DNA from: Nelumbo lutea
Taxonomy: Eukaryota; Streptophyta; Magnoliopsida; Proteales; Nelumbonaceae
Reading direction: 5' to 3'
Assembly (NCBI GenBank): GCA_022828595.1
Contig: JAKGHH010000007.1
Coordinates: 39,246,356-39,310,355, forward strand
DNA length: 64,000 nucleotides
In this document: in pieces, positions 45,691 to 57,269 of the stretch
Layout of the letters: each line of letters opens with the position of its first letter
How positions within the stretch are numbered: position 1 is the first letter of the stretch
Position numbers and translations under genes: made by a program
The notes under the pieces: model-generated
Database searches by the model: none
Told to the model about the DNA's origin: nothing
Seen by the model: only the letters and a program-made list of their open reading frames with translations

Positions 45691-46211
45691 CTTTTATTTT
45701 TTTAGTTGTTTTTTAAACTGGTTCAGAGGGGTCGGTTTAAGGCTCATCTACCCCCTGAACCAAGTCAGACCCTGAAACGTCCACTGTAGAGGTGTATCAG
45801 AAGGCCACCAATACGATACATATTGGCCGATACAGCCCAATACGTATTGAAATTTTAAACCTTGACTAAGATCAATCTAGAGAAAAACAACATTTGCTTT
45901 TCTTGTACTTATTGTATAGTTGTTTTTCAGAAAGAATAAGTTAGTTAGTCATTTTGTTGAAGAGATTCTTAAGCTTAAATAGTTTTAGAGGCAAGATAAC
46001 CTGAAAAGCCCTTGAGCTTGGACAATCTTACCTATCTATTGCAAATCTCTTCACTAAGTTAAGCATCAAAAGAGACTCTATCAACTAAATAGTTTATGTT
46101 TTTTATTGTTACATCTACTTATTTAGAGGATTCTTTTGTTGTAAACCTGCATGAGCTAAAAATAGCATTATCCTAGGGTAGATAGGTGTTCAAGTTTTAA
46201 ACACTATTAAT
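45691..46211. other. Non-coding, decayed repeat DNA
   Basis: Includes a stretch of repeated atacgatacatattgg-like words near 45805-45845. No ORF of note. Confidence 0.5.
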
Positions 46212-46353
46212 GTCTTATTGGCACATCTACTAATCCCAACTACAAGGTCTTATAGGCACCTGGAAGTCCCATTATTGATTAGGTCTTGTTGGCACCTATT
46301 AATTCCATTTGGTTTAAGTCTTGCAGGCACCGGTAAAGTCCTATTGGTCCAAC
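46212..46353 (+). repeat. 35-bp tandem repeat, four units
   Basis: Units start at 46212, 46247, 46283 and 46318 with gtcttattggcac, gtcttataggcacc, gtcttgttggcacc and gtcttgcaggcacc. It lies in the LTR part of the SIRE-like relic. Confidence 0.85.
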
Positions 46354-47213
46354 TATTTAGTGGAAATTCTTAATAGTGATTCAAAGTAGGGAACGAAGAC
46401 AGGGTTAGCCAGACCTCTATAAAAATCTTGTGTGTGTGCTTTATTGTTTCTATCTTTCTTTAATTATTTTGTTTCAAGTTCTTGCAGTTATCTTGCTACT
46501 AACTTACTAACATTCTTTGCTAAATACAATTACTAGAGTTTCTTGTGATTTTAAAGTCATTACAGTTATCTTGTTGATTTTCTTTTGATCTATAAGATAC
46601 AAGAAGACTTAGTATAGTTATTGAGCTACTAACATCACTTCCTTCTCATAGATACCCACTTGTAGTTGGTCTGTATCTCAACTACCTACTAGTGGTTGAT
46701 CCTCTCTCTCCAATTGCTAATTAAAACACACTCATTTAAGCAGTAGGCATTCATTTTACTGATTTACTTTCAATTACCATTTAAATTTCAGCAATTATTT
46801 ACTTTCAGTGTTTATTTTTTGTCTATTTAACTATGGAACAACTAATTTAATAGAGGATTGCAATATTTATTTGTTATATTTCATTTAGCTGCTATCCACT
46901 TGTTAGCAGGTACTTGTTTTTATTGTTTGTATCTATTTAACTACCAACCCTTGTAACTCCTGCTATTATATTGTTCATTTGTTTTTGTAGCTACAATCTT
47001 ATTTCAACAATAGTGTTAGTCATTAAGACTATCATCTTGATTAACTATTGAACTAAACTGACTAAGCCTTTATTGGACTACATCTTCATTCTAATTATCA
47101 AAAAGGCTTAGCTTTATTTTTAGGGAAAGAGTTTTCTGCTTTACTTGTTTGTAGTCAAAGATTTTTTAATCTTTACCTAATTCACCCCTGGATACGGCCA
47201 TTGACCCTAACAA

Positions 47214-47225
47214 GTGGTATCAAGG
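47214..47225 (+). other. Primer binding site of the SIRE-like relic
   Basis: TGGTATCAAGGC, two bases different from the canonical Met site, directly after the LTR end. Confidence 0.7.
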
Positions 47226-47263
47226 CAAGCCCACCAATCCATAAGCTTAATAACTTGGTGAAC

Positions 47264-47680
47264 AATGGTTCCTCATGTTAGTGCTCCATTTTTCAAGATA
47301 CTCTATATTCCTATCTCCTATCTTTGATGGTATTGATTTTACCTACTGGAAGGCTAGGATGAGAATTAACCTCATCTCCATGGAGTACAATCTTTGGGAA
47401 AGTATAGAGAAAATTCCATCTACTAGAGAAAAAGGCAAATAAACCTCTTAAAGAGAAGTTTGAGCCAAGAAGAAATTGGCAAAATCACTTCCAAGTATAT
47501 CTGCGTATGAAATTTGGCAAAGATTACAATTCTTGCATAAGGAATTAATTACATATGAAATGGTTGTTGAATTTGTGTGAAAGAAAGATGATGAGATTAA
47601 TCAAGATTCATCCATTAATGTTACACTCGCAACCAATAACAAGGAAAACAAGGAAGAGGTCATTATTGTAAGATCTGTAT
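47264..47680 (+). pseudogene. SIRE-type copia gag N-terminus relic
   Basis: Translates in changing frames to FDGIDFTYWKARMRINLISM followed by EYNLWESIE, the hallmark start of SIRE-type gag. Later pieces AYEIWQRLQFLHKE and KKDDEINQDSS follow. Stops at about 47441 and 47453, and it fades after 47680. Confidence 0.7.
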
Positions 47681-48249
47681 GTATCAGATGACCCGGATGG
47701 AATGAAATAACGTATCACCAATTTCACCCACGCCGCATTCCATCAAGCCTCAGAAACAATACATATCGGCCCAGGAGTGAAGGACCAATATGTTGCAATA
47801 TTTTGAACCTTTCTCATGGTCCTCTCAATGGACAAAAAGAATAGGGATCCTTTTAAGTTATCACCCATTGAAGTTATACCTTGATCTTCCAACCAAAATC
47901 AAGTTGATAAATTGAGCATACATCTGATTAAACATTCCAACCAAAATCAAGTTTCATCCAGAAGAGAACCATGAGAAAGGTTCAATACCATTATCCTATT
48001 ATATTTTCACCTAAAAAAGTCTCGTGTTGAAACCAATCACTCCACAGCATACTGTTGTACAAATTCACTCTTGTATATTAGTAACAGGGATCGTTTACAA
48101 CAGCTTGCACCCACAAAAACAATCTTCATTCTTCAGGTTGATGATATCTTGCGCGGTCTTCTAGTAATGTACCTGCTGGTTAATGGTACAGGCGTACAGC
48201 TAGATGGCATGGACCCAAGGCAGACTTCTAAGCATGCACTAGGATAGTT
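47681..48249. other. 3' flank of the ARP7 exons
   Basis: Non-coding. It should hold the 3' untranslated region of the minus-strand gene. Two inverted arms ttgaacctttctcatgg (47803-47825) and its complement (47961-47985) could form a hairpin. Confidence 0.5.
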
Positions 48250-50523
48250 TCAGAAGCATTTCCGGTGGACAATTGATGGTCCAGTTTCATCATAGTCTGC
48301 TTTGGTCACATGCTGGTTTTGTGGGAAGACAACTTTGGCAAGTATGGCACCTCCCATCCACGCTGAGTTCTTGGTCAAGTTCTCTGGCATATATTCAGGG
48401 GGCTATCAAAAGAAAAAAAAATCAGATATTATAGCAAAATTATTGCACGGTTAAAGATGTATAATCCATCTCTTTACACCCCAAGATTGCAGAACTGATG
48501 CCCATTGGGGGGTGCAAACCTCGTAACCTGCTTTCAAGAATTTCAACTGCATTGGGCCCAGGGCCTTGCGCTGGGCACCCTTCAAATTTTAACAAATACC
48601 CAACCCAGGCCCGCCCAGGCTGCACCCTTAGGCCTTAATGTCCATCAGACCAGGCTCTTGAATCAAGGCCCACCTTAAAAGACAGGGCACAAACCCAAGA
48701 AACATAAGGAGAAACAAATCAATTAAATATATCAGAAACGTATGTAACAGGCACCAATTGGTTCAACAGCTAAGAGTCTACACATATATGGCTTGTAGAA
48801 AAGTTTAAACATGGAATTTTATCATCACATAGATATAATAAATAACTACCTTGACAAGAGAAGGACGGATGGCTGATGAGCATAAGTTAGATTCTTTTTG
48901 GAACCTCTCTTCAAATCCTGCAAAAATCAAACCCCACATAAGCAGTTCTAAAAGTGCAACTCCTTGTCAAATGAAGTTCATGAGCATTGTAACCTACATT
49001 TTTCTATTGGGTATCTCACCCTTAAGCTGCATTATGACAAAAACTTAGCTGAATTTGTCTTAAGAGTTGGCATACATACGTTGGTCTCAAACTCTCATAC
49101 CATGTAACAATGTCCAAAAGAAATCAACTGTTCTTTTAACATTTAGGGGGTGTTCTTTTTTTGGATTTTGAGAGGGGGAAAGTTGGTCAATGGGATTTTG
49201 GTTACCACAAACCAATAATCCCATGTTCATTTTTCATATTTATGTGGGGACCAGGGAAAGTTTATTTTCCTGGGTATCACTTACCCGGGTAAATGATACC
49301 CATCTCCTAGGTGGGTAAATAACTTTCCCACCTAGGGGGAAAGTTGCCCACACTTGAATGAGACAAAAATGCCCCTTTTAATAATGGATTTTTAAGGATA
49401 AAATGGCCATTACCTTATTTACCTAGTAAATAAAAGAACATGGGTAAATGCACTTACCCGGATAAGTGTTTCCCAGGAAAAACTTACCCGGGTAAATAAC
49501 TTACCGAAAAGCGAACAGGGCCTTAGTAGAGTTACGATTTTCTTCCCATTTATTATTAGGGTAAAATATAAAAACCCCCCCTGTAGTTTCACAAGAACCT
49601 GCAGTTACCTCCCATCTTTGTCCCAGTAATGGAGACTTTAAAGTTACAAAACTACCCTTACAACTTATTAGGGCATCTTTCAATATAATTCAAAATGTCA
49701 GACTTACCCTTCTAGACTAAACTAGACCTAACTTTTTATAGAGTAAAATTACTTACTCTTTTGGGGAATTTTTTAATTAAAAGTAAAAAATATATATCTG
49801 GGGGTATTTTAATAAATTTCCATCTAAGTTGATAAATACAAGGGTAAAATAGGCACTTTTGAAAAACTAATGCATTTGGTCAATGTTTTCCACCCAAGAC
49901 AATAAGTAAAGGGAGGTAACTGCAGGTTTTTTCAATACTTCAGGGGAGGTTTTGTGAAAATGAAATCTCAGGGGATGTTTTTATGATTGTCAGAAACCTC
50001 AGGAGGTTTTTGTATTTTACCCTTATTATTAAAACCATAGCTTTAGTTTTTCCTGTATTTTAACCAGTGCACAAGATCAAAAAGGATAAGATGAAAGCTG
50101 AAAAGGATTTGGATCGCTATGAAGAATAACTTTTAGTTCTAAATATGCTACCTACAAAGTGAATCAAGGGACTTGTGAAGCAAAACCGAATATAGTTGGG
50201 ATGAGGCTTTAATCATCAACCAACCAATTGACTAACGAAAACAAACAGGATTGTATTTGCATTAACCCTGTGAAGCAGACTGCAGACTTCTCCTTTTAGA
50301 CGATATAATAAGAGGGCCTCAAGTGAAAGAAAAATATACCAATCATAGATGCAGTGCCACCACAAAGTACAGTATTTTCCAATAGCTGGCGGTGATTCTC
50401 AGATGACACACTTGAGATACTACGAACAAGCTGCTCAACAATCCCATGCTCCTCCAAACCAAGTATAGATGGTTGAAACAAAGCCTCACCAACAGTATAC
50501 CTTTCTCTTTTGATGGTTAGAAC
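48250..50523 (-). CDS. ARP7: Actin-related protein 7 (ARP7), last three coding exons
   Basis: Three minus-strand exons join in frame with canonical GT..AG introns. Exon 1 of the fragment (50523-50340) encodes [20 protein letters not shown] through [13 protein letters not shown]; the second (48917-48850) encodes [20 protein letters not shown] plus VK; the last (48402-48250) starts PPEYMPENL and ends [10 protein letters not shown] and TGA. The phase-1 junction at 50340/48917 makes a Gly codon. The C-terminal [10 protein letters not shown] is the actin-family end; [10 protein letters not shown], the SAIRP segment and [19 protein letters not shown] point to plant ARP7, a nuclear ARP and subunit of SWI/SNF-type chromatin-remodelling complexes. 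About 133 of an expected 360 or so residues are present. No stop or frameshift occurs in these exons. The introns are 1422 and 447 bases; the larger holds two MITEs. Upstream exons were not found between 50524 and 64000. Confidence 0.9.
48990..49107 (-). repeat. Dispersed repeat copy 2, inside the ARP7 intron
   Basis: On the minus strand it reads catggtatgagagtttgaga, then ccaactcttaagacaaattc and gtgagatacccaatag, matching 39766-39880. Both start with a word resembling TGGTATCAGAG. Confidence 0.8.
49146..49522. mobile_element. MITE, 377 bp, PIF/Harbinger (Tourist)-like, in ARP7 intron
   Basis: TTA flanks both ends (49143-49145 and 49523-49525). The left end GGGGGTGTTCTTTTTTTGG pairs with the reverse complement of the right end, GGCCCTGTTCGCTTTTCGG. 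Inside, the palindrome TTACCCGGGTAA and variants recur four times. No ORF. Confidence 0.7.
49559..50022. mobile_element. MITE, 464 bp, in ARP7 intron
   Basis: Ends GGGTAAAATATAAAAACC and the reverse complement GGGTAAAATACAAAAACC; subterminal ctgcagttacctccc is also inverted at the other side. The flanks share the 9-base word TTATTATTA (49550-49558 and 50023-50031). Nine bases suggests a Mutator-type MITE; TTA alone would suggest PIF/Harbinger. No ORF. Confidence 0.75.
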
Positions 50524-51169
50524 CTAAAAACCATATTTGCAAGGATAAACCTTTAATGCATCCAAAAAAAAAGTTCTACACTTATAAGTATAACAAAACA
50601 TTATGATATGTATAAAAGGAAAATATAAAGCAATCATGTGTAGTGTGTTAGTGTAGTGGTCCATCATTGGCAAAGTAATACTTCTGATGGATGCCATGTG
50701 ATTGACCTTGCCTCAAACTTGCTGAAGGATCCAAGTGGAGATCTTTAAGTTAAATGGACGATCACAGCCTATCCAATCTCTTGGGCATTTGCAATTAATT
50801 TGACAATTACTTTCTGGGGCATCCTAAAGGAATCTGATGAATATAATTATCAGTATCATTTCCTAACAATAAGTTTCAATCAAGGGCTTGTCCTAGGTGG
50901 TACCTACCATTGGCAGTTCGTGAAATTTGCTTGTAGTCATATTTGTCTAGCCTTTTATTAATTTATATAACTAAAACCTAGCATTTAGTCAGGCTGCTAA
51001 TTTGTCATGTTCTACCAGCAAAGCAAAGTACATTAGCTGGGGTTGGCCAAAAGAAACTATAGTGCTCTATAGAATCCTATTGTACTTGGTCACAATTGTA
51101 CATGCAATACACTTTTCGCGGCAATACTGCAATATAAATTATACTCTGCCTTTTTCAAGACCTAAAATT
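50524..51169. other. Presumed ARP7 intron or breakpoint sequence
   Basis: Lies upstream of the first visible ARP7 exon. The exon begins after an acceptor tttttag, so some intron sequence is expected here. No further exon or known element is seen. Confidence 0.5.
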
Positions 51170-52012
51170 TGAATCAATGTGTTCGACTACTGCTCCTCTC
51201 TGTTCATGACTTCCTTGTTCTTCTTTCTCGACTGCAAATGGAGAACACAGACTCAACCTAGGTCTGAGAACACTTCGGCCTCTCTTTCTCTGCTCAGAAC
51301 TTGATTGCCTTTCAAAGAGAATAACTCCAGAAATAAGTGGATCGTCGACTGAAGCTCTCCATCAAGGTTGGTTATCCTTTTTTTTGTGCTGTTGGTGTTT
51401 CTGGGTTGGAAAACCCTCAAAAATCTGCTCGGACTGATCAGAACCTAAAGAACTAGGTTATTTGTAGCCTTGGTTCTTGGCAAAAGGTCCAAGAACAGGC
51501 TGTGTTTACAGTGACCAAATGGTGTAAGGGTTACGGCAGTGGTAGTAGTTCATGTCTTTGGACTGGTAGTGACCTCTGAAAAAAAGGTCAGACAGACCTG
51601 TACCATGTGGGACAGATATGGTTGTGCGGTGATGCTTGTGACGCTCACCCTTTATTGAGCAGCCTCAAGAGGGCTTGTATGTGGTTAGTGAATTGCTGAA
51701 TTACTGTAGTGGTGATTTATGGCTGTGTAATCAGTAATGGTGTGAATAAGAACAAAAGTTGTGTTTTTTTCTTTGGGCTGGAAGGAATGGCTGAATTGCC
51801 TACATCAACTTTCTGCCTTATTGGTGTTGTCTGAGTGCTGGTTTACCTTTTGTTCTAAATCTGAATGGTGGTTTGTGCACAGTGGTGATTGATTTTGACT
51901 TGTTGTGAACCTATCATCTGAGTTTAGAGATTGCTGTAGTGTTTCCTTGGCTGCTGTAGTATTTGGTTGGTCACTGAGAGTTCAGCATTAGAGATAGCAG
52001 TGGGGGGACATA

Positions 52013-52993
52013 ATGGCAGCAACGGGAGATGGTTCTAGTGATCAATAACCGAGTGTGATGATCCCCTCCAACTATTTGGATGTGCAGATGACTTCCATTA
52101 AACTTAATGGTGAGAATTATGTGTCATGGGCCAAGTCAGTGGAAGTTTTCCTCAAGGTAAAGAGGAAAGTGAAACACGTGAATGAAGATAAACCATCAGC
52201 TGACTCTCTAGGGTTTGATGACTAGGAACAGGAAGATGCCCAAATCATGACATGGCTATGGAATAGTATGGAACCCAAAATAAGTGCCAACTTTGTGTTC
52301 TTAGATATAGCTAAGGACATATGGGCACATGCCAAGAAGCTTTATTCTGGGCAGGATAATACTACAAGGGTATTTCATCTCTATCAGGAGTATTTCGATA
52401 TGCAGCAAAGGAATAAAACCATAGAAGTGTACTATGCCAGTATGAAAACCCTCAGAAATGAAATCAATGTCTATCATCCCCACACTCCAGATGTTAAGGT
52501 TCAACAACAACAGTGGGAACAACTAGATGTCACTAGGTTCTTAGTGGGGTTGAAATCAGAGTATAAACCAGTTAGGGCCCAAATATTGGGAGGCTCTACT
52601 CTTCCTACACTTGAGGAAGTTTTTGCATGGATTCGCAGGATTTGTTTGGGATCTACAGAGAATCCCACACCGTCTGACAGATTAGCATTTGTGATAGCCA
52701 GAGGAGGTGGATGTGGTACTAGAGGGGGAGGACATGCCTCCCGAGGAAGTCATGATGGTTCCATATTTGGCTGTGGTAAAGGAAAAAGTAACTCTATAAG
52801 GAAGTGTACCCATTGTGGCAGGGACAGACATTCGGTGAATTTCTATTATGATCTCCATAGCCCTCCTTCTACATGGGCTAATCATGTAGTAGCCGGTGGG
52901 GTTGAGGTCAGTGATAACCAACAGGCAGATCTAACACCTTCCACATCTACATCTGTTTCTGGGGAAGGAGATGGTGAGTGTACCGTGCGATGA
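52013..52993 (+). pseudogene. gag of copia C
   Basis: The ATG at 52013 (MAATGDGSSDQ) is followed by TAA at 52046 and TAG at 52223 in the same frame, then an open run of 248 codons. It has the UBN2/Retrotran_gag pattern (IKLNGENYVSWAKSVEVFL, DNTTRVFHLYQEYF, LVGLKSEYKPVRAQILG). In the zinc knuckle (about 52806-52850, CTHCGRDRH...FYYDLH) the last zinc-binding Cys is Tyr. Confidence 0.88.
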
Positions 52994-54719
52994 GTATGAG
53001 AGGTTCCTTCAGGCTACTTCACAACATACTACAGCCACCCTTGCACACTCAGGTATAGCTTATCTGGCATCCAAACCCTCTCCCTGGATTATTGACTCTG
53101 GAGCCTCTGATCACATGACCGGGACTCCATGTGTGTTCTCTTCCCTCTTTGAAACTTCCACATCTCAAACTGTAACCCTTGCCAACAGTTCCTCTTCTCC
53201 CACCTATGGTGTTGGTAATGTTGACACGACTTCTCTTTCTTTACCATATGTTCTATATGTACCTAAATTTCCATTCAATCTTATGCATGTTAGTAAATTA
53301 ACTAAGGCTCTTAATTGCTCTATTACATTTTTCCCTTCCTTTTGTGTTTTTCAGGATCTCAAGACGGGGAAGAAGATTGGTGGGGGCATGAGGCCAGTGG
53401 ATTGTATTACCTTGACAGTGGTGGATCGTCAGCTGCACTTCATACTTCACTCACTCCTCTACAATGGCATTGTCGACTAGGACATCCATCTCCCAAGGCT
53501 CTCAAGATACAAGTTCCGTCTTTAAGTCATTTGTCGTCTTTACAGTGTGAGCCGTATCAGTATGGGAAACATCGTCGGGTTCCCTTCAGTCCTAGAGTTG
53601 ATAGTCATATGTTGAGTCTTTTTGCTTTGGTTCATTCAGATGTTTGGGGTCCGATTAAAATAGAGTCCTATAATGGTTTCAAGTATTTTGTCACTTTTAT
53701 TGATGATTGTTCAAGGATGACATGGATTTATTTAATGAAAGAAATGAGTGAATTATTTTCCATTTTTCAAAAATTCCATGCTGAATACGTACACAATTTG
53801 GTGTTCCAATCAAAGTTCTTCGTTCAGATAACAATCGTGAATACTTTCTTACTTCCTTTCAACAGTATTTATAACAACATGGCATCATTCATCAAATTTC
53901 ATGTGCATCCACTCCTCAGCAAAATGGGGTGGCTGAACGAAAGAACCATCATCTCCTTGAAACTGCTCGGTCTATTCTTCATCATATGAGTGTTCCTAAA
54001 CGATTTTGGAGTGATGTTGTACTTACTGCTTGTTTCCTTATTAATCGGATGCCCTCCTTCATTCTTCATGGTCAGTCTCCCTTTTCTATTTTGTTACCCA
54101 CCTTGTCTCTCTTTCCAATAACACCCTACGTCTTTGGTTGTGTATGCTTTGTTCACAATCTGAGTCATGGGATAGACAAGCTGGATGCATGCTCTATTAA
54201 GTGTGTATTTCTTGGCTACTCTTGGACTCATAAAAGGTATAAGTGTTACAATCCCATTACTCGAAAGTGTTATGTCTGTCCTGATGTCACCTCTTTAAGT
54301 ATGTCCCCTTCTTCTCGGGACCTGAAGTATTGGTATCTCCACCTTTGCTTCATTTTCCTCTTCCAGTCTGTGATCCTATTCCGGTTGTTCCAATTGGGGT
54401 TGACCCTTCACCTCCTCCAATGCAGATCCCTACTAAACGATCACCGATCCGGCACGTGTATACTCATCAACAGACATCGGCTCCTCCTCCAGCTTCTACC
54501 TTGTCTACGGATCCTGTTGTTGCTCCTATCCCAGAACCTTCAAGACTTGATCTTCCCATTGCTTTAAGGAAAGGTAAACGTAGTTGTACCCTCCATCCCA
54601 TTTCCAATTTTGTTTCAGTCTCTCGCCTTTCCGCTTCACATCGCCAGTTTGTTTCACTGTTGTCATCTATTTCTATACCTAAGAATGTCCAAGAGGTTCT
54701 TACCTCACCTGGGTGGTAG
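52994..54719 (+). pseudogene. Protease and integrase of copia C
   Basis: Protease is PWIIDSGASDHMTG (53090-53130). A frameshift near 53385 leads to GAG-pre-integrase (WHCRLGHPSPKALK, 53460). Integrase Asp residues occur in VHSDVWGP (about 53634) and, after a frameshift near 53810, in a RSDNNREY segment; Glu is in GVAERKN (about 53935). A TAA lies between them near 53870. All three catalytic residues survive but in two frames. The C-terminal part (CVFLGYSWTHKRYKCY) and a Pro-rich linker follow after another frameshift near 54310. Confidence 0.85.
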
Positions 54720-56131
54720 CAGGCAATGGAGGAGGAACTCTTTGCCCTTCAGCATATTCAAAAGTGGGAGTTCACTACTCTTCCTCTCGGTAAGCATGTT
54801 GTATGTTGTAAATGGGTGTATACTGTTAAATACTTATCAGATGGTAGTGTGGAGCGTCTGAAGGCCAGACTTGTTGCTAAAGGTTATTCACAGTTGTATG
54901 GGGTGGACTATATAGAGACCTCTCTAGTGGCTAAGATTGACTTTGTCCGTGTCTTAATTTCCCTGGCAGTTATGTATGATTGGCCCTTGTTTCAACTTGA
55001 CACTAAAAATGCCTTCCTTCATGGTGACCTTGTGGAGGAGGTATACATGGAGCAACCACTTGGGTTTGTTGCTCAGGGGGAGGAAGGTGAGGTGTGCAAA
55101 TTGAAAAAGGCAATTTATGGGTTGAAACAATTGCCTCATGCTTGGTTTGGGAAGTTTAGTGAAATGGTGAAGAATTTTTGTATGAAACAATGTCAGGTTG
55201 ACCACTCAGTATTTAGCTATGATTCAGAAGCCAGAAAGATTTTATTAGTGGTCTATGTGGATGATATTGTCATAACTGGCAGTGACAAATTAGCGATTGA
55301 TAAACTAAAGGTCTTTCTGCAAAACCATTTTTAAACAAAAGATTTTGGGACGTTGAGGTATTTCTTGGGTATAGAAGTTGCCAGATCAAAACAAAGTGTA
55401 AACCTGTGCCAAAGAAAATATGTTCTTGATTTGCCGGATGAAACAAGACTGTTAGGTGCAAAACCAGTTGAAACTCCCATGGAGCCAAAAGCTAAGTTGA
55501 GCAGTGGTACAGGGGAAATATTTGATGATCCTGGAAGATATAGACGGTTAATGGGGAAGCTGAACTATTTGACTATCACGAGACCAGACATCTCCATTGC
55601 AGTCAGTGTGGTGAGTGAGTTTATGCAGAACCCTCAAATACCTCACTGGGATGCAATTCTTAGAACTGTAATTTGTAAGGTACCTAAGGGGAGCTCCAGG
55701 CCATGGGTTATTGTACAAATCAGGAGGAAGACTTGTGTATGATAGAAGATCTACTACAGGCTACTGCACATTTTTTGGAGGAAATCTTGTGACATGGAAG
55801 AGTAAGAAGCAAATGGTTGTGGCAAGGAGAAGTGTTGAAGCCGAATACAGAGCCATGGCACACATTACATGTGAATTAGTATGGCTGGGGAATCTCCTAC
55901 AAGAAATCGGGTTCTCCATGGATAAACATATGAAACTGTACTGTGACAACCAAGCTGCACTCTACATCTCATCTAACCCTGTTTTTCATGAGAACAAAGC
56001 ACATAGAGATTGATTGCCACTTTATGAGGGAGAAGGTCCTTACTGGAAAGATAAGCATAGAACATGTGGGCTCAGGTGATCAATGGTCATATTTGTTTAC
56101 AAAAGGCTTAAGCTCAGGGAGAGTGAACTAA
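54720..56131 (+). pseudogene. Reverse transcriptase and RNase H of copia C
   Basis: RT is open from 54726 to 55334 with KARLVAKGYSQLYGVDY, FQLDTKNAFLHGDL, KLKKAIYGLKQL and an intact YVDDIVI (55253-55273). TAA at 55332 precedes TKDFGTLRYFLGIEV. In RNase H (55711-56131) the segment that normally carries the first catalytic Asp (the DADW region) is deleted: LYKSGGRL joins directly to VYDRRSTTGYC. CDNQAALYIS and HIEIDCHF remain, the latter after a frameshift near 55990. Confidence 0.88.
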
Positions 56132-56153
56132 ATATGTAGCAAGCTAGGATTAT

Positions 56154-56164
56154 ACGAGGGGGAG
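56154..56164 (+). other. Polypurine tract of copia C
   Basis: ACGAGGGGGAG directly before the presumed LTR start TATTAGAGC; the expected second base G is A here. Confidence 0.7.
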
Positions 56165-56334
56165 TATTAGAGCTAGCCAAATAATGGTAGATTAGTCATT
56201 TTATTTCTGTTAAGTTATGTGCTTATGTGGCAGTTTTAATAGAGACTTCCTGTCCATACTTAAGTGGGGGCAGTTTAGTCTTTGTACAACTAATCAGAGG
56301 CTAATTCATATTATGGTCGACTGATAGGGTTTAG

Positions 56335-56376
56335 CTTCTTCTTCTTCTTCTTCTTCTTCTTCTTCTTCTTCTTCTT
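56335..56376 (+). repeat. (CTT)14 microsatellite
   Basis: Fourteen uninterrupted CTT units in the presumed 3' LTR of copia C. Confidence 0.98.
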
Positions 56377-56400
56377 TGAAGCCACTAAGCAAACATATAC

Positions 56401-57253
56401 AATTCACTCCCCGAACCCACATGGGTAGTTAGGTTTATGCAAGTTATTTGTTTAAGCACGACTACATGTGCCTATAAATACATATCTCACGTATATTTAT
56501 CAATATGTTCATATATAGGTAATCATTGGATGCCTATTATGCATGTGTGAACACATGCATATTTTACATGTTATTTATGATGCCAAAAGTGGGTTTTAGA
56601 CTTTAGTACTGGTGCTGGGAAACATTGTTTGGCTACGAAAGTTCCAAAAGGAAAAGCTGTGCAACATTCAACAAAAGAAGAGTGGCATTTGGTAGCAATG
56701 TACCAAAAACCCTATGTTCAGTAAGTTGTAATGGGGTATTTTTTTCATATATTTCGAGCAATGGCATTTTAGTTACTTTACTGCTATGTTGGGGTTTGAA
56801 GATAGCAAGGAACTGAGGGAAGTCTTGTCGAGAAAGGAGACTGTGAACAGAAACTCTTTCCTAGCCAAAGAAGGCACGGAAGAGAAGGGGAGTGGGGGAT
56901 GTTCTCAAGAGAAAGGCAGGGATGTGGCTGTTAGGTTCCAGGAAATAAAGGAGGTGAGAACTGGTTTGGGAACCGATCAAAGAGAAGGACAAAAGAAAGT
57001 GAGGCCAGGATAACTAACAGCAACAGAGTGATTGAAACTGATTTGGATTGGGTCAAATTGGTGAGGAATAAGCAAGAACTAAGAAAGTTCTAGTTGACAA
57101 GAAAGATAGGAGAAGTTCAGTTCCAGAAACAAGGGAAGAGGAAGAAAGTTATGACAGTAAAGTGGAGGAGAGATACTAGATTCATCTTGATCCAATATCT
57201 AAAAAGGAAAAGGAATTATTGAACAAGACCTTTGTGAGAGGCTGGTGAGAATA
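56401..57253. other. Unassigned, possibly LTR of the minus-strand copia fragment
   Basis: The 75-codon ORF at 56786-57013 is charged and low in complexity and matches nothing I know. The position beside the polypurine tract at 57254-57269 means this stretch could be the 3' LTR of the minus-strand element, but no second copy is present to prove it. Confidence 0.4.
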
Positions 57254-57269
57254 CTGTCCCCCTCAAGCT
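57254..57269 (-). other. Polypurine tract, minus-strand copia fragment
   Basis: The minus strand reads AGCTTGAGGGGGACAG right after the RNase H stop region, then TATTCTCACC. Confidence 0.7.

Larger units (their letters stand above)
46212..47680 (+). mobile_element. SIRE-like copia relic: LTR end, primer site and gag start
   Basis: The LTR end is placed at 47212 (gaccctaaca), preceded by attcacccctgg, a context common before the primer site in SIRE/Maximus elements. The primer site is 47214-47225 and the gag relic follows. The 5' limit of the LTR is not certain. No protease, integrase or RT follows. Confidence 0.65.
51170..56400 (+). mobile_element. Ty1/copia element C, 5' LTR not found
   Basis: Leader, gag (52013), protease, integrase, RT, RNase H, a purine tract (56154-56164) and the start of a 3' LTR (56165, tattagagc) are in copia order. 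No 5' LTR or primer site is seen before the leader; the left limit is a guess based on leader-like sequence. Its orientation is opposite to the ARP7 exons. Confidence 0.8.

Noticed and set aside
56786..57013. Charged 75-codon ORF
   Set aside because: No recognisable domain; possibly LTR sequence. Not enough to call a gene.
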